Origin: Terana coerulea
Lineage: Eukaryota; Basidiomycota; Agaricomycetes; Polyporales; Phanerochaetaceae
Length of the DNA: 64,000 bases
NCBI GenBank assembly: GCA_024811115.1
Contig: JAKOGH010000708.1
Span: 1 to 64,000 of the forward strand
Reading direction: 5' to 3'
Shown one piece after another: positions 24,701 to 36,580 of this stretch. Under the pieces are notes generated by a model. The model was not told the DNA's origin, did no database searches, and saw nothing but the letters and a program-made list of their open reading frames with translations. A program made the position numbers and the translations under genes. Every line of letters begins with the position of its first letter. The stretch's first letter is position 1.

Positions 24701-24826
24701 CGCAGCGAGTACCGCGCATGCTCGGCATGCTGCGCCTGCAACGCGACGAGCATGTCGTCGTGGTCTTGCGGGAGATCATCCCCATAGACAGTGTCCGCGG
24801 GTTGTAGAGGTGCGTCAGGACGCTGA
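21743..24826 (-). pseudogene. Mms22/Mus7-like gene, unit A, with large internal deletions
   Basis: Relative to the copy at 36581-43712 it keeps part of the N-terminal half (MLVALQAQHAEHARYSLRER at 24753 down to about 23950), then jumps straight to the C-terminal helical part (LWVCLIHFTTYT). Roughly 2.4 kb, the whole central exon 5' part, is gone. A second loss of about 400 bases lies near 23310-23380, between the FLKLVISAARE and VVQTTQMVLV blocks. The C-terminal exons down to the stop at 21743 are present. The N-terminal end is cut near 24826, where a different Mms22 fragment abuts. The copy cannot encode the normal repair adaptor. Confidence 0.8.
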
Positions 24827-25320
24827 GGTCAGTGCCTCGCCCTGACCTCACGATGCACACTGCGAAGATGAGAAACGTACCCTTCGCCCGTTCCACACCA
24901 GCAGCTCTAGCAGCCAGCCTGGCAACCAGCCTTGACCCAGCCCACTTCCCTGTGTTCTGTCGACTGCGGTGTCTTCCCTAGTTCCGTCGACGGTCCTGCG
25001 CGAACACGGAAGACGGCCGCGGTAGTGATCCCATCCTCGGAGACCTACACTTTCCGTCAGCACCAACTTTCCCGTGACAACAAAGCGAAAGCGATACGCA
25101 CCCTTCACAACTGCTCTTCTCAGCTTTCAGCTCATTCGCCTCTGCGAGCTGCTTGATACCGCCGCCGCCGAGTGTAGCCCTCAGGCTCAATCACTGGTCG
25201 TGTACCACGTCAAAATCGAAATCGCAGGAGTATTCCTGGCTCCCTTCTTGAGGCGGTGTAACGGTTTTGCTGAGCGTTGCTGGCTTCCCGCGGGTTGTGG
25301 AACATGAGTAACTGAGCCTC
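24827..25320 (-). pseudogene. Diverged Mms22 C-terminal fragment (b1)
   Basis: Minus-strand reading gives an acidic block near 25140-25190 (QLAEANELKAEKSSCEG), matching the QEDYGDFGFDVDDPD region of the complete copy, and LLELLVWNGRR near 24890, matching CAEVLVRNGRR. It is clearly more diverged than the adjoining unit A copy, so it descends from another duplicate. The same fragment recurs as b2 at 32770-33390. Confidence 0.6.
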
Positions 25321-26051
25321 CTTTTGAAGGAGAGACTGCGTCGGGTACGCCGCCGTGAGGTCGCGCCAACGTGGTTGGATTAGGATGGATGCTCGGCTCA
25401 TTTGATCCGTAAAGCAGCCGCCCGCTGTACTGCGGATGGCCGTAGCGCCGCTGCGACATCCTCATCGACTCGCCGAGTGCAAGCCGAACATAGTACATTC
25501 GACGCATGCGCTGTCCCCTCGTACCACCGACTCGAGGCGAATGTGAGCAACAAATATGATCTTGCCACCACCTCAGTACTGAGACCTTCAATCCCAGAAG
25601 CTCGCCTCAGTTGTGCCCCAGGCTCAGCTGGCACTCCACCGAGCCGTCGCTAGCACCACAGGGCTTGATAACTTCGATGTTGTCCATCGGTACGCATTTT
25701 GGGTGTATATTTCTACTGCCTTATGTTGAGGTTGGGGCCAGATTTCATGTGAAACTATTCAAGCAAGCTGAGATCGCAACACGTTATCCCAGCGTTATCC
25801 GAGTACCCATCATGGGCGAAATCATCTCGCAATAGCTAGCCTGTCCAGAAGGTAACGTTGGTGTTATCAGTCGGGTGATTATCATTTGACGAATTACGGC
25901 GATGTTATTTGTGAAGAGCTGTGACGGGTGGGAGGCCATGGACACCAGTGCTGGCGATACGCACAACGCCGGTATATATAGCCTAGTATTCCGCTGGGAT
26001 GCCGTCATTCCTAAGCCTTCTGTTTTATTTTGGTCTGTAGGCCAGGCTAAC
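25321..26051. other. Spacer and promoter region of DUF6533 copy 2
   Basis: From about 25846 (CCAGAAGGTAACGTTGGTG) it matches 33778 onward before copy 3, so the promoter belongs to the duplicated unit. A TATATATA box lies at 25974. No gene is seen in 25321-25845. Confidence 0.5.
25974..25981 (+). promoter_or_regulatory. TATA box of DUF6533 copy 2
   Basis: TATATATA lies about 78 bases before the ATG at 26052. Copy 3 has GGTATATAG at the same distance (TATATA at 33905, ATG 33984). Confidence 0.55.
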
Positions 26052-27867
26052 ATGTCCTCACAGCTGAGTAATGGTGCTGATCCGCAAGTGATTCAAGCCG
26101 TCTCTGAGGGGTCCGTAATTTTGACTTCATGATCTCATATGCTACACTACTCACGTTTCTGCTATAGCATATGGGCCGGTGATATTCAGTTAGGGTTGGT
26201 GGGTAAGTTGTTTAAATACCGTACAGCAAAATTGGTCATATCACTTACAATGAACCAGCAATGGTGGTGTATGAGTACCTGATCACCTTTTCTGACGAGG
26301 TGGCTACCGTTTGGAAGAAGAAAAGCCTCACACTACCGTCTTTTCTGCTTGTCTCCCACGCTAGGTGGACAATGGTGCTGAGCGTGGTGATAAATTTTCC
26401 AACCTCAGTAAGAACCCTTCAGAGTGGCTTGTTTGTCTTAGCTAATGGCATTTTTTTTACTGTAGAAGTGAGCATTACATTTTGCACATGTGATGCTCCC
26501 AATAATTATTGTTGGACTGCAATGGCTATGAATCATGGAGTAGCTGCACCCAAATAGGCATAGTAGGGAGTGTGCTTGTTTTGATAAGCTTTGCTCAAGT
26601 TGCTTGTATGTCTTTGGATACCCTGTTGACATTTCTTCAACTTGATGACCACCCTGCACTAGTGTTCTCCACCCTTCGGGTTTACGCTCTCTGGAATTGC
26701 AATGCTCTGCTTTTCTCAGTCATGCTAGTTCTTGGCTTGGTCCCATTTGGTACAAATCTTGTGAGTCCCACATTCACTCGTTGCATGCAACAGTGGCTTA
26801 TCACCTGGAACTTTCTAGTTTGGTACCATACAGTCAAGCTATACATATATAGGCCCTCCCTATTATGCCTGTGTCCAAAATTTGGCTGTTTCTGACCATA
26901 TGAACACTCTGTATGCCAACCATTTATACAGACTCCATGGGAAACTTACTAGTTTGTTCTGCAGTAGTGCGTCAAGTAAGCCTCATTGTTTGAGGTCAAT
27001 TCTGACTTTTACGGTGGCTGGCAGTGTTATACTTCACCCGTGGTTCATTAGTGCTTGTAGATGCTATTGTGCTCATTCTCACATGGGTAAAGACCTTTCA
27101 GCAGGTGCTGGAAATGCGTCGCCTTAACCGGCCACATTCTTTGTCCCAATGTCTTCTTCGGGATGGTAGGTGATCTTTGACCTGACCTCTACTACAGCCC
27201 TGGACAATCCTTGATCTAATCATTGTTTATAGGTACTGTATACTTTATGTAAGATGGGGAGTTGTTGTTCACTAATACCTACCTCACAATTAACTTTGTC
27301 AGTGCCCTACTGGCCATCAACGTGACACAAATGCTTGTGTATACTCCTGTGAGTTGATGTCCAAGTAGAGTGTGTGCTAAGATACAATACTCATGCATGG
27401 TGCATTTACAGAATACATTGATTGAGTCATTCATAGTTACCTTCATTGATTACCTGGTGCACACACACATATATATTACCTTTGGATGATAAACTGAATC
27501 TTGTCAATAGCCTCCCATACTTGTCAGCCGATGCATAATAAACCTCCGACAAGTGCCCACGCCTGGGGAGAGCATTGCGGGCGGGCGGTCTGCGTTACAC
27601 TTCATGAACGTGGATTTCCGCACCCCATCCGGCTTGGTGGGTAACATGGGTGAAGCCCTCGATTTTTCTCAGAGCAACAGGAACTATCAAGACGAGGAAG
27701 AAGGGGTATTGGGTGCCGGCCATGGCGAGCACGAGGTGGCGCCAGGAGCGGCTTCAGACGGTGATATGCAGCCTTCCAACGCTGAAGCTGGTCCTTCGCG
27801 TGTCGCAGGTGAGCCGGCTCTGTGTCCACTTCGAGATGAGAAGCGACACACTCAAATCGCGCAGTAG
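26052..27867 (+). CDS. DUF6533 family membrane protein, copy 2
   Basis: Start is MSSQLSNGADPQVIQAVSE, then the core MVVYEYLITFSDEVATVW (26261). Later come a membrane segment with FSTLRVYALWNCNALLF (26663-26715), ILTWVKTFQQVLEMRRLNRP (27070-27140) and the last exon with INLRQVPTPGESIAGG through LVGNMGEALDFSQSNRN to the stop at 27865. Several exon joins are out of frame or contain stops, for example after the SLIV block near 26980, so the copy may be decaying. DNA identity to copy 3 is high, which dates the duplication as recent. Confidence 0.7.
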
Positions 27868-28481
27868 TTTCACCCTGCTAGGGCGAGGATGAGCTCGTCC
27901 GTCAGGCCTTGAAAGTTTGCGATAGCGGAGTGGCTTCATGCAGCACGTCGTCTGCGGCGGCTGCGCACGCGTGTTGTTCCGCTTGCTATATGGAGTAGTA
28001 GAGTCTATTTATTGCACTGTTGATTCAGTATGTTGAAGTGCTCGCTGTAGGCTTGAGAATCTGGGATAGAGGTGTTTGGGTGGTTGTGACAGGAGGTTGA
28101 ATTGTCCCCGAGTCCTTTCTGCAGCTCTGTTTGCATGACTATTTATTTTCTCAGCGTTCCTGGTATTTATTTGAGCAGAGTGTAATATATAGGATGGTTT
28201 CTGCATACTAGATTATGTGGAGGAGATTCATCACCGGAAAAATCAATGGGCGACACAACACTGCGAGCGAGGTGGCCAAAGACTACCGCCGGCCGTTCTA
28301 GCCGTCATGCTCTACGGCAGCTCACTGTGGTGGGCATAAGTGATGTCTGACATTTGGCACACTTGCAGGTATTATGACGTTTGTATTGCAGACTCAGTCG
28401 GGTGGAATAACACAGACACTTCGAATCATGTGAGCAAATAGCATTCCAGATATACATCCCATAGATGACACCTATATGATC
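27868..28481 (+). repeat. Conserved intergenic block, unit B
   Basis: Second copy of the block described at 20945. It has the GGGATAGAGGTGTTTGGGTGG word at 28060, a TATATAGG word near 28190 and TTATGTGGAGGAGATTCATC near 28213. The small frame seen in unit C is broken here. Confidence 0.6.
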
Positions 28482-31400
28482 TCACAACCCCCGCAACCAC
28501 GCAACATATTCCCGCACTTCAAGACGGTGCTCAAGCGCCGGGCCCTTCGCTGACAGCAACGCCGTCGTGTCCAGACTCTGCGTTTGCGAGGGACGCTTAG
28601 AATTAGACCGAGTGCCGAGAAAGGAAAGGCTGATGAGGACGCACCTTGTACATCACCTGCATCGCCGCCAGCATAGTAGTCACGTAGCCAACGTAGTGGT
28701 CATTGTACTCCGCCATAACGTGGTCGTCTGCAAAGTCGCTCGTCAGGCTACCTTCCAGGTTCGCGAAGATACCTGTCGTGCACCGAGTGATCAGACTTCG
28801 TTCGTGATCGCAGCGATAGGTGCTTACAGGCTAGGAAGGCCTCCCGCTTCTCAACAAGGTCCACGCGGGTGAGTTCGTACTTGTTCGTTGTCCCCAAGGA
28901 AGAGATAGGTGTGCAGGGGATACCCCGCAGGAGCGGATGTCGCAGCCCGTCCGCGCTGAACACGAGCGCGACGTACTCTGCTTCGGAGACTGGGTGCGGT
29001 ACCGCGAGAGCCGTGAAGAGCGTCTTCAGGAACTCGTCTTGGTGCACCTACCCAAAGCGTAAGTCACGAGTGAAGACAAAGAGGAGGAAAGTACGAACGG
29101 AGTATGCCGCGCCGTCCAACTTCAGGACCGTCAGCGCGAAGTGCAACTTCGTGCGCCGCAGGTGCGCGGCGTCGACGGCCATGCGGTCCCACGTCTGGAT
29201 GACTTGCTGAAAGTAAAACGCCCATTTCTACATCACTGCCATCAGCTCCACACGACGGCTTACAGCGCGAACAGGAAAGACGCACCCGCCGCCCATTACG
29301 CACGAGCACCTCCGCACAGCCGATCCAACATTCGACCCACTTCTCCGTGTCCTGCGCGAGCGCGGCGTCAGCGCCCTCCCCGCCAGCGACGGGGTAAACC
29401 CGTCTGCTGAGCTGCGCGCAAAGCACGCGAAAGACGGCTTTGAGGATCACGTCCTCGAGAACCTGCACCTTGCTTCAGCGCTGTGTTTCCACTCACGGCA
29501 AGAAAAGAAACCGAGTAACGCACCCTGCACGTCTGCACGTCCTTGGCCTTGATCTTTCCCATCTCGGCGGACTCCTCGACACCCGTTCCACCATCCAGAA
29601 CCGCAGCAAAGTCAGGGTTGTCCACGTCGAACCCAAAGTCGCCGTAGTCTTCCTGGCTCTCCTCCTGTGGTGGCGCGGCGGGCTTGGTAGTGGTGGACGA
29701 AGGCGGCGGTAGGACGGCGGTGCGCGCTTTGAGGAACGCACGCACCGTCTACGTCGTCTGCACGACCTCATCCCCCTTCCCCACCAACTCCGCGAGCTCG
29801 GCTAGCAGCACGCCCGTCATCTCGCCGAGCCACGCGAGCCCCTCGTCCAGCGGCAGCCGGAGGCGTTGTAGTAGGATGAGGAGGTACATCACGCGGCGCG
29901 TGCCCTCGTCGGTCTCGCGAAAGTTGACGTGTCGCCGGGCCTGTACGACACGGTTGCGCGTGTTGCTCGCAGTCGGTTCGAGTAGGATCGCAACAGCGAC
30001 CGCGCTGAGACGGTTATACAGCATGCTTGCCTCGTGGGCCGACGCAGGCGACGCGCGTTGGAAAGACACGCTGCCGAGGGGCACGACCAGGCTCAAGATC
30101 TTGCGGATGGCGGGGCTCGGGCGCGCGACAGTGGCACCTTGTCCGCCACCGCCGTTCTGACCAGCGGCGCCTGCATCCGGCTCGCGTGCGGCGCTGACGA
30201 CGAGCTTCAGGAACGCGGTGAACGCCGCGTCCGCATCGTCGGGCGCATACAGCAATGCAAACTTGTACTCCTTGAAGAACCGCGGGAAGTCTGGCTGGCG
30301 TTCGTGCAGTAGGCTCGCAAACCGTCGGGACTTGAACGCGCCGAGCATCGCGCCGAATGCGGGCGCAGCGTCCTGCAGGCCCCAGCCCCAGTGTACGTGC
30401 AGGCGTGCGGTACGGCGCGCGAGTAACGCGACGTACCGGTCGCGCTTGCACAGTCCCCGTTCGGCGAGGTGCGAGTCCTTGTCTGCGTCGGCGGCCATGC
30501 GGGTGGCAGCGCAGGTGTGCCCGTGCTCATCCCGTGCGCGGAAAACCAAGAGGCGTCCGGGACCAGAATTTCTGACACAATTGACAATGTTCTGAATGCT
30601 CCCTAGAAAAACCGCTCACATACAAGTTGCCAGTCGCGCTCTTGCAAGAAACAGTTGAGAAGTAGCGCAAACTTCGGGAACATGACCCCCGGACACCGAT
30701 TACCGTCCGTCTTCACCCAGAGCCACGTAGCCCCAATTTCAATCTCGACGGACTCTTGCGGAAAATTGGGTGAGCGCACACAGGCTGAAGAGTACGATCC
30801 ACAATGCCTCATTTGCACTAAACTTCGACAGACGCAGCTGCAGCACGGCGGTGCAGAGCCTGCTGTAAGGTGTCCAGAACGCGTTCGCGCCGCCGGCGTG
30901 TGTCGTGAAGTGGATTAGGCACACCCTGAGCTCGGCGGCGCGGTGCAATGGTCGGGTGTAGTCGAGCCGATGTGCGCTTATGGGCCAGAGGCCTATCATG
31001 CTGTTCTCGAGGTGGAAGGCAAAGAGGTGTTGCATGAGGAGCTGGATGTGTCGCATGAGCTCCTCGTCTCCTGATCTGGCGCTTGGACGCGGCCTCAGAG
31101 GGAATGCTGATGGGGTCGTCTGGGGACGAATCACGCTGGAGCTTTGACCTTCCACGCAGCCAAGCACGTTTGAGGTCGCCTACACCGTCCGGATCGCCAT
31201 TCATCTCCTCGTCTGACCGCTCCCTTCGTTTTTGCCTGAATGCACATCCGAAAGCACTTCCCACGGCTCCGCCTCCCTCCTCTCCGCCCAATCAAATCCG
31301 TCCCGCTGATCTTCTGCGTCAGGTAGGGAAAAGGATGTCGGCGGATCGTCGGGGACAGGGCTTAGCATGCGCACGTCTTCAAAGTCCCAGCTATATGCGG

Positions 31401-32640
31401 GCGGGGAGGACAGACAGGACGACGCAGACGAGCGTGACGAGACCACTGGCCGGTGCGAAACCGAGCGTCGACAAGGGCGGAGGTGCGGTGAGGAGAGGAC
31501 TTCGACATCGCTCGCTCTTGTTGTGGCTATACAGATGGGTGGCGCGAAGGTGAGCGCGAGGGCGATACTTGCGGGGATTCTAGAATCTATGAGAATGCGA
31601 TCAGCTATGAAGACAAGATATCGGCTGCAGGTACGTACTGCGCTGCGCGAGTTGGCGCGCGTACGCTTGTTCGTCGGGAACCGTTACTTCTGCCTCTTCT
31701 TCGCTTTACCCTCCCCTATCTGTTTCGCCTTGTCGGCACCGGTAGCAGTGCCAACATCTCCACAATTGCTCTCATCGCTCGACAGCTTGCCGAGGCGTGC
31801 GATAGCACGCTTGCGCGACGCAACGCGCCGCCGCCTTCTTCTCCTTTTCCCTCCCCACCTCGTCTCTCGCTCTCTCCTCGTCTAAGTCCAACTCAGCAGG
31901 ATCGACCTCGCCGTCGCTGCTCCGCTGGTCTCGCCTCTCATCCACAACCTCCTCCGCCTCTTCTCTGCTCCCCCACTCTTTACCTCGGTCGGACCCCGAG
32001 CGTGAACGCGATCTGGAGTGAATACGTAACCGGGATCGCGGTCGTCTATGACTTGGGCTACGAAACTTGACAATCGCGTCCGGGTACGCGCGCATTTGCC
32101 GCTTGTATTGCTGCTGGTCGTACGCGTACGGCTTCAGCTGGCGCACGTTCCGCTCACGCAGAGAGTAGCGCATATGCTCGGCATGCTGCGCCTGCAACGC
32201 GACAACGATAAGCATGTCGTCGTCTGGCTGGAGGTCATCCCCATAGATAGTGTCTGTGGATTGTAGAAGTGCGGCAAGACGCTGGGGCGATGAGGAATCT
32301 TCGAAAGAAGAGAGGGGGCTGCTGCCCATCGCTGGGTGAGAGGATGGGGATCGTGAGAGTGTGGCATTTCGGACCTCTCGTAGGCAGGAGGGACCGGCGA
32401 TAGGTCTGTCATCCTCCGAGTCCACCTCTAAACTTGTGCAGTACGCGACATCGTCGTTGTGCGCCGGGCTGGACTGGGCGTGGCTGACGCATTGCGCTGA
32501 GAAAAACGTGAGCAGTAGGTCCTGCGAGGGCGACAGTGAGGGAGACGGGAAGACATAGGACTGCGAAGAAACGTTGTGCTCGTTAATAGGTAGCTCAGCG
32601 TCGTCAGATTGCGAAATGTATGCTTCGTGCTCACTGTCAC
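28482..32640 (-). pseudogene. Mms22/Mus7-like gene, unit B, with internal deletions and an insertion
   Basis: It keeps the N-terminal exon part (EHEAYISQSDD near 32640 through YSLRERNVRQLKPYAYDQ), the serine-rich segment and C-terminal helical blocks such as LHVHWGWGLQDAAPAF and NRLSAVAVAILLEPTA. About 1.95 kb of the middle is lost near 31080, where SEAASKR joins SGDEELMRH. A smaller loss near 29745 removes the exon coding WVTRVFAASANLA. The last exon also lacks about 50 bases. A 212-bp insertion splits the helical domain at 30546. The breakpoints differ from unit A, so the two copies decayed separately. Confidence 0.8.
30546..30757. mobile_element. 212-bp insertion with 8-bp direct repeat, probable small DNA transposon
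   Basis: Absent from the other Mms22 copies. It is bordered on both sides by GCGGAAAA (30538-30545 and 30758-30765), as a target-site duplication would be. The ends read CCAAGAGGCG and GGACTCTT, giving at best a short inverted AAGAG. An 8-bp duplication fits the hAT superfamily, but the terminal repeats are weak, so the class is uncertain. Confidence 0.55.
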
Positions 32641-32769
32641 TATGCGTGTTGTCAAAGGTGCCTGCTCGATGCCGACCCGACCATTGTAAGTCAAACCAAA
32701 TGTGAGATGTCGTGTAGAAATGGACCAGACGAGATGACCCACCGTACTTATACACAGCACCGTCCGAGT

Positions 32770-33390
32770 CAAGCTTGAAGCTTGAGGACCATCAGCGCAA
32801 GTTGCAGCGTCGTGCGCCGCGCTGACGGCCGTATGACTCTACGCCCACACGACATATTCCAGGTGAAACAGACAATTCTACATTCGCCGTCTTATCAGTG
32901 CCTCGCCCTGGCTTCGCCAACTCACGATGCACATCGCGAAGATGAGAAACGTACCCTTCGCCCGTTCCACACCAGCAGCTCTAGCAGCCAGTCTAGCAAC
33001 CGGCCTTGACCCAGCCCACTTCCCTGTGTTCTGTCGACTGCGGTGTCTTCCCTAGTTCAATAGACGGTTCTGCGCGAACACGGAAGTCACGACGGCCGCG
33101 ATAGTGATCCCATCCTCGGAAACCTACACTTCCGGTCAGCACCAACTTTCCATGCCAACGAAGCGAAAGCGATACATACCCTTCACAACTGCTCTTTTCA
33201 GCTTTCAGCTCATTCGCCTCTGCGAGCTGCTTGATACCGCTGCCGCCGAGGGTAGCCCTCAACTCCTGGTCGTCCGAGTCTACCATGTCAAAATCGAAAT
33301 CGCTACGGTATTCCTGGCTCCCTTCTTGCGGTGGTGCGACGGGATTACTGAATTTAGCTGGCTTCCCGCGGGCTGTGAAACACAAGTAGT
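32770..33390 (-). pseudogene. Diverged Mms22 C-terminal fragment (b2)
   Basis: Second copy of the fragment at 24827. It reads SQEYRSDFDFDMVDSDDQEL near 33300, NGRR near 32960 and RRTTLQLALMVLKL near 32800, in the order of the C-terminal exons of the complete gene. Its end is fused to the N-terminal part of the unit B copy near 32640-32770, giving a chimeric open frame that starts MYKYGGSS at 32755. Confidence 0.65.
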
Positions 33391-33983
33391 CTCAGACCTC
33401 ATTTTGAAGGAGAGACTGTATCGGGTACGCCGCCATTAAGTAGGTCGCGCCGAAGTGGGTGGATTGGGATATGGACGCTCGGCTTGTTCTGATCCGTCAG
33501 GACGGCGCACAGTAGCCGCCTCCGTGGGAAAGCTGCAAATGTCTGCAGCGCCGCTGCGGCGGCCATGCATCCAATGTCCATGGCCCATCCTCATCGACAT
33601 GTAAACGTCGACGTTGACCGTAGGTACGTCTTTCGAGTGTAAATCTCTTACCGTTTTATGTTGAGGTGGTGGAAGTTTTTCATGTGAAACTATCCAAGCG
33701 AGCTGAGAGCGCGGCGCGTTGTCCGAGTACCCACCATGGGCGGAATCATCTTGCAATAAGGATTTAGCCTATGACCAGAAGGTAACGTTGGTGTTATCAG
33801 TCAGGTGATTATCATTTGACTAATTACCGTGATGTTCTTTGTGAAGAGCTGCGACGAACATGACAGTGCTGGCAACACGCACATCGCCGGTAAGAGGTGA
33901 GTGGTATATAGTAGCCCGGTATTCTGCCAGGATGTCATCATTCTCAAGCCTTCCGTTTCGTCTGGTCTGGAGGTCAGACTGAC
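33391..33983. other. Spacer and promoter region of DUF6533 copy 3
   Basis: From about 33778 it matches the region before copy 2. A TATATA box lies at 33905. No separate gene is seen in it. Confidence 0.5.
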
Positions 33984-35753
33984 ATGTCCTCACAGCTGAG
34001 TAATGGTGCCGATCCGCAAGTAATTCAAGCCGTCTCTGAGAAGTCTGTAACTTTAATTTCATGATCTCATATGCCACACTACTCACGTTCCTGCTATAGC
34101 ATGGTGTCCGGTTGGATTCAAGCAGGGATGTCGGGTCATTCATTCAAGGCCGTACAGCGAAATTGGCTATAATACTTACAACGAATTAGCGATGGTGGGG
34201 TACGAGTACCTGATCACCTTTGCTGACGAGGTGGCTACCGTTTGGAAGAATAAAAGGCTCACATTACCATCTATTCTGCTCGTCTCCACGCTAGGTGGAC
34301 GCTGTTGTTGACCGTAGCAACAACTTACGGAACCCCAGTAAGCCCACTTCGTAGTGGTTTGTTTGTCTCAGCTAAGGGCATTTATTTACTTTAGAAGTGA
34401 GCATTACATTTCACACATGTGACCCTCCCAATACTTATTGCTGGCATCACGCAGGGCCTGCACCCAAATAGAGGTAGCAGGGAGTGTGCTTTTCTTGATA
34501 GGCTATGTTCAAGTTGCTTGTATGTCTTTGGATACCTTGTTGACATTTCTTCGGCTTGATGACAACTTTGCAGTGTTCTCCGCCCTTCGGGTCTATGCTC
34601 TCTGGAACCGCAATGCTTTGCTTTTTTTTGGTTGTGTTAATTCTTGGCTTGGTCCCATTTGGCACAAATCTTGTGAGTCTCACATTCACTTGTTCTGTGT
34701 AACAATGGCTTATCACCTGGAACTTTCTAGTTTGTTGCCATACAGACAAGCTATACATATATTAGCCCTCCCTATGATGACTGTATCTCAAATTTGGCTA
34801 TTCCCGACTGCATCCTCACCATGTATGTCAACCATTCATGCAGACCTTGTGCAAAACTTACTAATTTGTTCTGCAGTAGTGCGTCAAGTAAAGCCTCATT
34901 TCTGAGGTCAATTTTGACTTTTACGGCGGCTGGCAGTGCTATACCTCACCCGTGGTTCATTAGTGCTTGCAGATGCTGTCGTGCTCATTCTCACATGGGT
35001 GAAGACATTTCAGCAGGTGCTGGGAATGCATTGCCATAACCGGCCACATTCTTTGTCCCAATGTCTTCTTCAGGATGGTAAGTGTTCTTTGACCTTGCCT
35101 GTACCACAGCCCCAGACAATCCATGATATAATCATCATTTATAGGCACAGTATACTTCATGTAAGATGTGGAGTTGCTGTTAACTCATACCTATCTCACA
35201 ACTAACTTTGTCAGTGTGCTGCTTGCCATCAATTTAATACAAATGCTAGAGTTTAGTCCTGTGAGTTGATTTCAAGGTGAAATGTATGCTGGAATGCACT
35301 AATCATACATGGTTCATTCACAGACAGGGTTCATTGGGACATTCACAGTTGCCTTCATCAGCTACCTGGTGCACACATACACATATCACCCTTGAATGAC
35401 AAACTGAACCTTGTAAATAGCCTCTCATCCTTGTCAGCCGATGCATGATAAACCTCCGAAAAGTGGCTACGCCTGAGGAGAGCACCACGGGCAAACAGTC
35501 TTCATTATGCTTCATAAGCGTGGATTTCCACACACCATCTGGCTTAGTGGGTAACATGGGTGAAGCCCTTGATTTTTCCCAGAGCGACAGGAATTATCAA
35601 GATGAGGAAGAAGCGGTGCTGGGTGCCGTCCATGGCAAGCATGAGGTGACGCCAGAAGTGGCTTCAGCCGGTGATATGCGGTCTTCTGACACTGAAGCTG
35701 GTCCTTCGCGTGTCACAGGTGAGCCGGATTTGTCAGTGTCCACTTCAACATGA
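33984..35753 (+). CDS. DUF6533 family membrane protein, copy 3
   Basis: Start ATG 33984 (MSSQLSNGADPQVIQAVSEK) is shared with copy 2. The core EYLITFADEVATVW lies near 34204, FSALRVYALWNRNALLFF near 34575, ILTWVKTFQQV near 34985 and the C-terminal exon with INLRKVATPEESTTG through LVGNMGEALDFSQSDRN, stop 35751. Some exon joins appear out of frame, as in copy 2. The product would be a membrane protein of about 350 residues of unknown role. Confidence 0.7.
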
Positions 35754-36580
35754 GATGTGACACACTCAACTTTGTACAGTAGTTTCACCCTGCTAGGGTA
35801 AGGATGAACTCGTCTGTCGGTCCTTGACTTCCGTAGCAGAGTGGCTCCGTGCAGCACATTGTCTGCGGCTGCATGCACGTGTTGTTCTGCCTGCCACATG
35901 GAATAGAGTCTATTCATCGCGTTGCTGATTTGGTATCTTGAAGTGCTCGCTGTAGGAAGGTGAGAATTTGGGATAGAGGTGTTTGGGTAGTTGTAACAGG
36001 AAGGGTTGTCCCCAAGTCCTTTCTGCAAATCTGTTTGGGTGACTATTATGCTCAGTGTTGCCAGCATTTATTTGAGCAGTGTATAATATACAGGCTGACC
36101 CCCGCATGCTGGATATTATGTGGAGGAGATTCATCACCGGGAAAGGCAATGAGCGACGCACCATTACAAGCGAGGTGGTCAAAGACTACAGCCGGCCATT
36201 TCAGTTGTTACGCTGTACGGCAACTCACCGTGGGTGGTTAGTCTTGAGCGAGGTGAGCTGCCATCGGGAAAATGTGGCAGTTCAAGTCCGGTCGAAGACT
36301 AGGTGTGCACTACAGGGTGAAGATGAGCTCACGAGACGTGTAGTTGAACAAGGGGATGGACCGCTATATCGCTACGCTCCACTACCGTAAGTGATGTCCC
36401 AGCACACAAATACATGGTTCTCGAAAGCTGACTACATAATACACGACTCCGTTTGGCGTACTGGCGGATATTATGACGTTCGTACTGCAGACTCAGTCAG
36501 GTGAAATAACATAGACACTTAAAGTCATGTGAGCAAAATGCATTCCAGATATACATCCCATAGATAACACCTATATGATC
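35754..36580 (+). repeat. Conserved intergenic block, unit C, with a 103-codon open frame
   Basis: Third copy of the block at 20945. A TGTATAATATACAGG word near 36078 is followed by ATGCTGGATATTATGTGGAGG, and a frame from 36079 stays open to 36390. The protein (MYNIQADPRMLDIMWRRFIT...) matches no family I know. It could be a small gene that decayed in units A and B, or a non-coding relic. Confidence 0.5.
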
